10,050 nt of DNA from Candidatus Scatomorpha stercoravium (GTDB taxonomy: Bacteria > Bacillota > Clostridia > Oscillospirales > Oscillospiraceae): assembly GCA_018716005.1 (NCBI GenBank), contig DVKN01000247.1:1-10050 (forward strand), read 5' to 3'. How positions within the stretch are numbered: position 1 is the first letter of the stretch; each line of letters starts with the position of its first letter. Under the pieces are notes generated by a model. That model had not been told where the DNA came from. It did no database searches and was given only the letters and a program-made list of their open reading frames with translations. Both the position numbers and the translations under genes were made by a program. Positions 6,105-10,050 of the stretch are shown piece after piece.

Positions 6105-7258
6105 TACTTACCCTCCTTAAGGCTGTCAACAAAACTTTCAATGCGGGTGGCCAGAGGAGCGGTGGCCTCGCGCGAGTACTCGTAGGAAGTCTCGAGCTTA
6201 ATGATAGGCAGGTTGCTGCCCTGGAGCCACTTGGAGTAGCAGGTGTACTCCATGTCGTAAATCTCGTCGAAGGCGAGCTGGTACCAGAGGATGCCGTCTA
6301 TCCTGAAGTCCTCGACCATCTTCTTCATGTGCTCGAAGCGGGTCTCCCAGGACGGCTGGAAGATGCACTGAGGACGGCGGTCGTCGTAAATGGCCTTGGC
6401 GTAGGCATCGACGATATCGGCCTCGGTGTCGATGTGGATGTCGTAGGGCACAATCGCCTCGTCGAGGAAGTCGCAGGCGATGCAGCCGCCGGCGGACTCG
6501 ACCAGGCCGGGCACCACGTAGTCGCCCTCGGCGACGGCGCGGCCCATGATGAGGATGCGCGGGGCGCCTTCCTTATGTACGCCCGGGGCGTCCTTGAGCT
6601 CGTCGTAAATCTCGGTCAGGGCCTCGATGGCGACGTCGTCATCGACGCGCATGACGTAGTGGTTGAGCTTTATGAAGTCGGAGAAGGCGATGGGCGGGTT
6701 ATCCTTCTTGCGCAGCTCGCTTATCTTGTTCATGAGCTCGTAAATCTTGTTGCTCTTCTCATAGGCCTCGCGGACGGCGGCCTCGTCCAGGGGATGGCCG
6801 ACGACCTTCTCGAGGTAGTCGCGGAACTCGCGCAGCTCGTGGCGGTAGTACTCGCGGGAAATGCCCACCAGATTGTCGGCGGGGACGCCGACCTTGTAGA
6901 CAGGCAGGCCCTTAAACTCGAGGATCTCGCTCATGCGGCCGTAGTGGCAGTCGTGCTGCTGGATGACGACGCTGTCGGCCATCGGCATGACGCGGTCGAC
7001 GCCGCGCAGATAGTTGCCGACCATGGACGCCGCGAGCGGGTTCATGAAGCGGATGGAGAAGTCCAGCGTGGCCTCGGGAGCCTGGGGGTCGCCGCCCTTC
7101 ATAATGAGGTACGGCTCGGCGCCGGCAGCTTTTATCCACTGCTCCGGCACGAAGTCACCGTAGTACTCGATGATTTTCTTCCCTTCGTTCTTCCGCTCGA
7201 CCAGCTCGATCGGACGGTTGCTGGACAATTTCTCCAGCTTTTGCATGATTTCTTTCAC
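6104..7258 (-). CDS. 2-hydroxyacyl-CoA dehydratase subunit, HgdB/BcrC-like
   Basis: At 384 residues the size matches the smaller dehydratase subunit (about 380 in HgdB and BcrC). It opens with the typical GKKIIEYYGDFVPEQWIKAAG region, where the protein is bound as a partner and the substrate pocket begins. Candidate cluster cysteines are Cys104 in QQHDCHYGR, Cys259 and Cys262 in GGCIACDFLDEA, Cys298, and Cys340 in EYTCYSKW before the final strand LPIIKLETSYEY. The GTG start is chosen because AAGGAGGT lies seven bases before it; an internal ATG four codons later has a weaker site. It is the first gene of the operon, followed with a one-base stop/start overlap by the larger subunit. Expected reaction: syn-elimination of water from a 2-hydroxyacyl-CoA in the cytoplasm, under anaerobic conditions. 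A ring-reducing role is less likely with a single HgdC-type activator. Confidence 0.93.
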   Translation of the reverse strand: MKEIMQKLEKLSSNRPIELVERKNEGKKIIEYYGDFVPEQWIKAAGAEPYLIMKGGDPQAPEATLDFSIRFMNPLAASMVGNYLRGVDRVMPMADSVVIQQHDCHYGRMSEILEFKGLPVYKVGVPADNLVGISREYYRHELREFRDYLEKVVGHPLDEAAVREAYEKSNKIYELMNKISELRKKDNPPIAFSDFIKLNHYVMRVDDDVAIEALTEIYDELKDAPGVHKEGAPRILIMGRAVAEGDYVVPGLVESAGGCIACDFLDEAIVPYDIHIDTEADIVDAYAKAIYDDRRPQCIFQPSWETRFEHMKKMVEDFRIDGILWYQLAFDEIYDMEYTCYSKWLQGSNLPIIKLETSYEYSREATAPLATRIESFVDSLKEGK

Positions 7259-7288
7259 CTGGTAGACCTCCTTGCAAATAAGTGGTTG

Positions 7289-7303
7289 ACATTTTGAAAA
7301 TGT
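7289..7303. repeat. Perfect 15-base palindrome in leader of the dehydratase operon
   Basis: ACATTTTGAAAATGT has exact 7-base arms around one G. It lies between the predicted start of transcription and the ribosome binding site of the 384-aa gene. The size is right for a dimeric repressor site, but AT-rich palindromes also occur by chance. Confidence 0.4.
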
Positions 7304-7329
7304 ACCTGCATTCCGCTGCCTTGGTTAAA

Positions 7330-7358
7330 AGTATAACACGGTGATTTTAAATTTACAA
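7330..7358 (-). promoter_or_regulatory. Sigma70-like promoter for the dehydratase subunit operon
   Basis: On the minus strand, TTGTAA (7353-7358) and TATACT (7330-7335) are separated by 17 bases. Transcription would start near 7323, giving a leader of about 65 bases to the GTG at 7258. The -35 overlaps a 19-base palindrome (7349-7367), which fits repression by a dimeric regulator. Confidence 0.6.
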
Positions 7359-7367
7359 TATAAATTT
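7349..7367. promoter_or_regulatory. Candidate operator palindrome over the -35 box
   Basis: AAATTTA (7349-7355) and TAAATTT (7361-7367) are exact reverse complements around CAATA. The site covers the -35 hexamer of the minus-strand promoter. It could be the binding site of the TetR-family protein; the AT-only arms weaken the case. Confidence 0.35.
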
Positions 7368-7429
7368 CCGAGAAATAGTCGATTCTACGATTTGCTAAAA
7401 TTCAGACAGCTATTTTTATTCAACTTGCA

Positions 7430-7451
7430 GTGTGTACTGTGCAGTATATAC
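7430..7451. promoter_or_regulatory. Candidate operator: imperfect 22-base palindrome in the divergent spacer
   Basis: GTGTGTACTG (7430-7439) and CAGTATATAC (7442-7451) are reverse complements at eight of ten positions around TG, with a perfect TACTG-TG-CAGTA core. It lies between the two divergent promoters, 46 bases upstream of the plus-strand -35. Size and symmetry fit a dimeric regulator. Confidence 0.4.
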
Positions 7452-7496
7452 AAATTCAGGCCTTCGATTTTGTATGCTGCGCTGATTGTCCAGCTC

Positions 7497-7525
7497 TTGA
7501 CAAACGGATTGGGGCACCATAAAAT
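7497..7525 (+). promoter_or_regulatory. Sigma70 promoter for the transporter / flavoprotein operon
   Basis: A perfect TTGACA (7497-7502) is followed after 17 bases by TAAAAT (7520-7525), one base from consensus. Transcription would begin near 7532, giving a leader of about 108 bases before the transporter ATG. Confidence 0.75.
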
Positions 7526-7583
7526 ATACTGTGTAAATAATGTCTCCGCGTGTATCTGCGCCGCCGCCTTATTTGAGCCGCCC

Positions 7584-7612
7584 GGGCCGTCTGTCCGGCG
7601 CGGACATGGCCC
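7584..7612 (+). other. Hairpin in the transporter mRNA leader
   Basis: GGGCC (7584-7588) pairs with GGCCC (7608-7612), and TGTCC (7592-7596) with GGACA (7602-7606), around a GGCGC loop. The two helices are joined by a 3/1 internal loop. It ends 13 bases before the GGAG ribosome binding site and has no U-run. It could influence translation or mRNA stability; I do not recognise it as a known riboswitch. Confidence 0.4.
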
Positions 7613-7639
7613 GATTCACATTAAAGGAGATGAACCATC

Positions 7640-9106
7640 ATGAATCAGAAATCCGAAAAGGTCTCCGCCGGCAAATGGATAGCGCTCGCCGTCGCCGTCG
7701 TCTGTATGCTGGGCACCGGCTTCATTCCCGCGCCGGAGGGGCTCAACCAGTCCGGCTTCCAGGTGCTCGGCATCATGATAGGCGCGAGCATACTGTTCCT
7801 CAGCTGGGGCACGGGCTGGTCGAGCATGGCGACCATCTTTGCCTTTTTGACCGTCCCCGCGCTCAACGCGAACCAGATTTTCTCCGCCACCTTCGGCAAC
7901 GGCACGCTTATCTTCCTCATGTTCACCTTCATGCTGGCCGGCTGCCTTATCCAGAGCGGCGTGGCCAAGCGCGTCTCCGTGTGGTTCCTCACGAACAAGC
8001 TCGCGAGGCGCAGCCCCTGGTGGACGGTGGCTATGCTGCTCATAGCTAACTTCGTCATCAGCCTCTTCCTCTCCTCGGCGACCACGTTCATGATAATGTT
8101 CCCGATAGTTGAGGAGATGCTGCGCGTCTGCGGCATTACGAAGGAGAAAAAGGCCCCGATAGCGACCGCGCTCATTCTCGGCGTGCTCGTCACCGGCCTG
8201 CTCTCCAACGGCGGCAACCCGATAGCCCACGCCATGACGCTCCAGGGCTTCTCGTTCTACGAGGGCTATGCCGGCCAGGCGATGGACTTCTTCACCTACT
8301 GCGTCATCTGCACGCCCGTGACGGTCGTCGCCAGCATACTCTTCTTCCTGCTGCTCAGGTTTGTCTGGCGTCCCGACGTGAGCGCCCTCACCAACATAGA
8401 CTATGACGCGCTCTCCGCCGGCCTCGGCAAGATGAGCAAGAAGGAAAAGTGGTCCGCCGCCTTCTATCTGCTGTGCGTGCTCTTCTGGCTGCTTCCCGGC
8501 CTCACCCAGTACGCCTGGCCCGCGGCCAGCGAGGCCTTCTTCTCCAAGGTGCAGCAGTGCCTGCCTCCCCTGCTGGCCCTGTTCCTCATGAACTTCATCA
8601 AGGCCGACGGCAAGCCCATCTTCGAGTGGAAGGACGCCGTCGCCTCCGTCAACTGGAACATCCTCCTCTTCATGGCGAGCATCATGGGCCTCGGCGCCTT
8701 CATGGGCAACGCAGACCTCGGCATCACTACCTGGCTGAGCAGCATCTTCAGCCCCGTTTTCGCCAACGTCAGCCCGACCATATTCATGCTCATCATGTTG
8801 CTCTTCGTCACCGTGCTCTGCAACTTCTGCACCGCGTCCGTGCCGCTGAGCATCTCCTTCGCCATCTTTATGCCGCTCTGCTCCGGCATCTACGCCGGGC
8901 AGATAAACCCGGTCGTGATGGCCTCCCTGGCCACGGTCCTCGCGAGCTGCGCCTGGTCCACCGCGCCCAGCAGCCCTATATCCGCCATCTCCTACGGCTC
9001 CGGCTGGGTCCGTCCCGGCGACATGATAAAGTGGGGCTTCATCACCTCCATGCTCTGCGTGCTCACCGCCATGACCGTGGGCCTCGGCATAGGCAACGCC
9101 ATGTAA
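7640..9106 (+). CDS. SLC13/DASS-family (CitT-like) carboxylate transporter
   Basis: This 488-residue, strongly hydrophobic protein has roughly a dozen membrane segments and no cleavable signal. The family moves di- or monocarboxylates across the inner membrane, usually with sodium or by anion exchange. Two inverted repeats are visible. The first ends with SSATTFMIMFPIV (145-157) and SNGGNPIAHAM (189-199); the second has WNILLFMASIMGLGAF (339-354), NFCTASVPLSISFAIFMPL (395-413) and WSTAPSSPISAISYGSG (439-455). These replace the classical Ser-Asn-Thr motifs of sodium/dicarboxylate carriers, so ion and substrate use may differ. GGAG lies ten bases before the ATG. The gene is divergent from the dehydratase operon and leads the operon containing the flavoprotein, 34 bases downstream. 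I infer import of the organic acid handled by the dehydratases, or exchange of substrate for product. Confidence 0.85.
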   Translation: MNQKSEKVSAGKWIALAVAVVCMLGTGFIPAPEGLNQSGFQVLGIMIGASILFLSWGTGWSSMATIFAFLTVPALNANQIFSATFGNGTLIFLMFTFMLAGCLIQSGVAKRVSVWFLTNKLARRSPWWTVAMLLIANFVISLFLSSATTFMIMFPIVEEMLRVCGITKEKKAPIATALILGVLVTGLLSNGGNPIAHAMTLQGFSFYEGYAGQAMDFFTYCVICTPVTVVASILFFLLLRFVWRPDVSALTNIDYDALSAGLGKMSKKEKWSAAFYLLCVLFWLLPGLTQYAWPAASEAFFSKVQQCLPPLLALFLMNFIKADGKPIFEWKDAVASVNWNILLFMASIMGLGAFMGNADLGITTWLSSIFSPVFANVSPTIFMLIMLLFVTVLCNFCTASVPLSISFAIFMPLCSGIYAGQINPVVMASLATVLASCAWSTAPSSPISAISYGSGWVRPGDMIKWGFITSMLCVLTAMTVGLGIGNAM

Positions 9107-9140
9107 TCAGGCAAACTTACATACGGAAAGGACAATTACA

Positions 9141-10050
9141 GTGTACGATTACGACGTAGTATGCATAGGCGGCGGGCCCGGGGGGTCGGCGTCGGCGATG
9201 CGGTGCGCGGACCGCGGGAAGAAGGTCTGCCTTATTGAAGGGCGCGCGCGCAACGGCTCGGGCGGCACCTGCGTGAACCGCGGCTGCATCCCGACGAAGG
9301 CGCTGATGGCCTCGGCGAACCTGTACGCCTCCATCAAGGAGGCGAAGGCCTTCGGCATAAACGTGGACATGAGCGCCGTGACGGTGGACTTCAAAGCCAT
9401 AGACAAGCGCAAGAACGCGGTCATCAACGGCCTCGGCTTCGGCCTCGAGGCGATGCTGTGGAAGAAGGCGCGCGGAATAAACGTCATGAAGGGCCGCGCG
9501 ACGCTGCTGGACGCCCACACCGTCGAGGTGGACAACGGCAAGGTTAAGAAGACCGTGACGGCGGAGTACATCGTCGTCGCCGTCGGCAGCGAGCCCGCCG
9601 AAATCCCGGCCTTCAACGTAGACCACGAGAAGATAATCACCTCGAACGAGATAATGGACTTCTCCCGCCCGCTGCCGAAGAGCATCGTAATAATCGGCTC
9701 CGGCGCGATAGGCCTGGAGTACGGGCACATCTACAACATCTACGGCGTGGACGTGACGATAGTCGAGATGATGCCAAACCTCGTCCCCGCGCTGCACGAC
9801 ACGGAGATAACGGACGCGGTGAAGGCCTCGCTGGAGAAGCGCGGCATCACCGTCAAGTGCGGCAGCGGCATAGCGAGCGTCGAGGTGCAGCCTGACGGGC
9901 AGGTAAAGAGCACGCTCGCGAACGGCGAGGAGCTTTTCTCGGACGAGGTGCTCGTGGCGATAGGCCGCACGCTGAACACCCGGGGCATGGGCCTCGAGGA
10001 AGTCGGCGTGCAGATGGAGAAGAACGGCCAGATTGTGACCGACGAGCATA
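9141..10050 (+). CDS. Dihydrolipoamide dehydrogenase-like FAD/NAD disulfide oxidoreductase, C-terminus cut by window edge
   Basis: 303 residues are visible of a class I pyridine-nucleotide disulfide oxidoreductase (usually about 450-470). The FAD-binding GGGPGG (10-15) starts just after the N-terminus, which supports the GTG at 9141; GGAAAGGA lies about nine bases before it. The redox-active pair Cys44 and Cys49 is in GGTCVNRGCIPTKAL. The NAD-binding GSGAIG (186-191) ends in an acidic residue (Glu209 in TIVEM), pointing to NAD rather than NADP. AIGRTLNT (273-280) is the second FAD contact. The missing part would hold the dimerisation domain with the His-Glu acid-base pair. Homologues oxidise dihydrolipoamide or reduce other disulfides. 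No 2-oxoacid dehydrogenase or lipoyl protein is visible, so the partner is unknown. It probably shares the transporter's transcript. Confidence 0.9.
   Translation, partial: MYDYDVVCIGGGPGGSASAMRCADRGKKVCLIEGRARNGSGGTCVNRGCIPTKALMASANLYASIKEAKAFGINVDMSAVTVDFKAIDKRKNAVINGLGFGLEAMLWKKARGINVMKGRATLLDAHTVEVDNGKVKKTVTAEYIVVAVGSEPAEIPAFNVDHEKIITSNEIMDFSRPLPKSIVIIGSGAIGLEYGHIYNIYGVDVTIVEMMPNLVPALHDTEITDAVKASLEKRGITVKCGSGIASVEVQPDGQVKSTLANGEELFSDEVLVAIGRTLNTRGMGLEEVGVQMEKNGQIVTDEH

Noticed and set aside
6329..7297. Plus-strand open frame of 322 codons opposite the HgdB-like gene
   Set aside because: It has a repetitive Val/Leu/Asp/Gly/His composition typical of the antisense frame of a GC-rich gene, and no family resemblance.
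7286..7314. TTGACA at 7286-7291 as a plus-strand promoter
   Set aside because: No acceptable -10 hexamer at 16-18 bases. A better promoter for the plus-strand operon lies at 7497-7525.
7540..8049. Plus-strand frame starting in the transporter leader and overlapping its start in another frame
   Set aside because: No ribosome binding site before its ATG, no domain, and Arg/Pro-rich shifted-frame composition. The transporter frame is clearly the coding one.
9117..10049. Minus-strand open frame opposite the flavoprotein
   Set aside because: The plus-strand frame contains complete FAD, redox-disulfide and NAD motifs. The opposite frame is low-complexity.
1..10050. CRISPR array, tRNA or rRNA gene, insertion sequence, integrase or phage gene
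   Set aside because: No spaced direct repeats, cloverleaf-like elements, transposase motifs or phage proteins were seen. The locus looks like a metabolic region with uniform base composition.

Overview
The window is dominated by a minus-strand locus for radical-type 2-hydroxyacyl-CoA dehydratase / benzoyl-CoA reductase-like enzymes. It points to a strictly anaerobic, amino-acid- or organic-acid-fermenting bacterium. DNA is GC-rich, yet ATA (Ile) codons are common and GTG starts are used several times. Spacing between genes is tight, ribosome binding sites are strong (GGAGG) and promoters are sigma70-like. Together this suggests a high-GC member of the Clostridia or possibly the Synergistota; the sequence alone does not decide between them.

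Layout, in minus-strand transcription order. (1) A promoter at 7330-7358 drives an overlapping pair: an HgdB/BcrC-like subunit (6104-7258, 384 aa) and an HgdA/BcrB-like subunit (4665-6104, 479 aa). A hairpin terminator at 4624-4649 closes this unit. (2) A second promoter (4594-4623) drives a full-length paralogue of the 479-aa subunit (3100-4524), followed by a TetR-family regulator (2470-3042). (3) A near-consensus promoter (2420-2448) drives an 88-aa protein (2061-2327), a 62-aa four-cysteine zinc-ribbon/redox protein (1859-2047) and the HgdC-type ATP-dependent activator (1046-1846). After a perfect 13-bp-arm hairpin comes a divergent, cysteine-rich fourth dehydratase-like protein that runs off the left edge (1-992).

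Divergent from this, on the plus strand, a good promoter (7497-7525) and a structured leader precede an SLC13/DASS-type carboxylate transporter (7640-9106). A dihydrolipoamide-dehydrogenase-like flavoprotein follows (9141 to the right edge, truncated). The 381-base divergent spacer carries palindromes that could be regulator sites.

Inferred working model: the transporter imports an organic acid. The activator uses ATP and one low-potential electron to start the [4Fe-4S] dehydratase subunits, and the TetR protein controls the locus. No CoA-transferase, CoA-ligase, electron-transferring flavoprotein or ferredoxin gene is visible, so the substrate is unknown. The unusual point is four dehydratase-type proteins and two small conserved proteins around a single activator.
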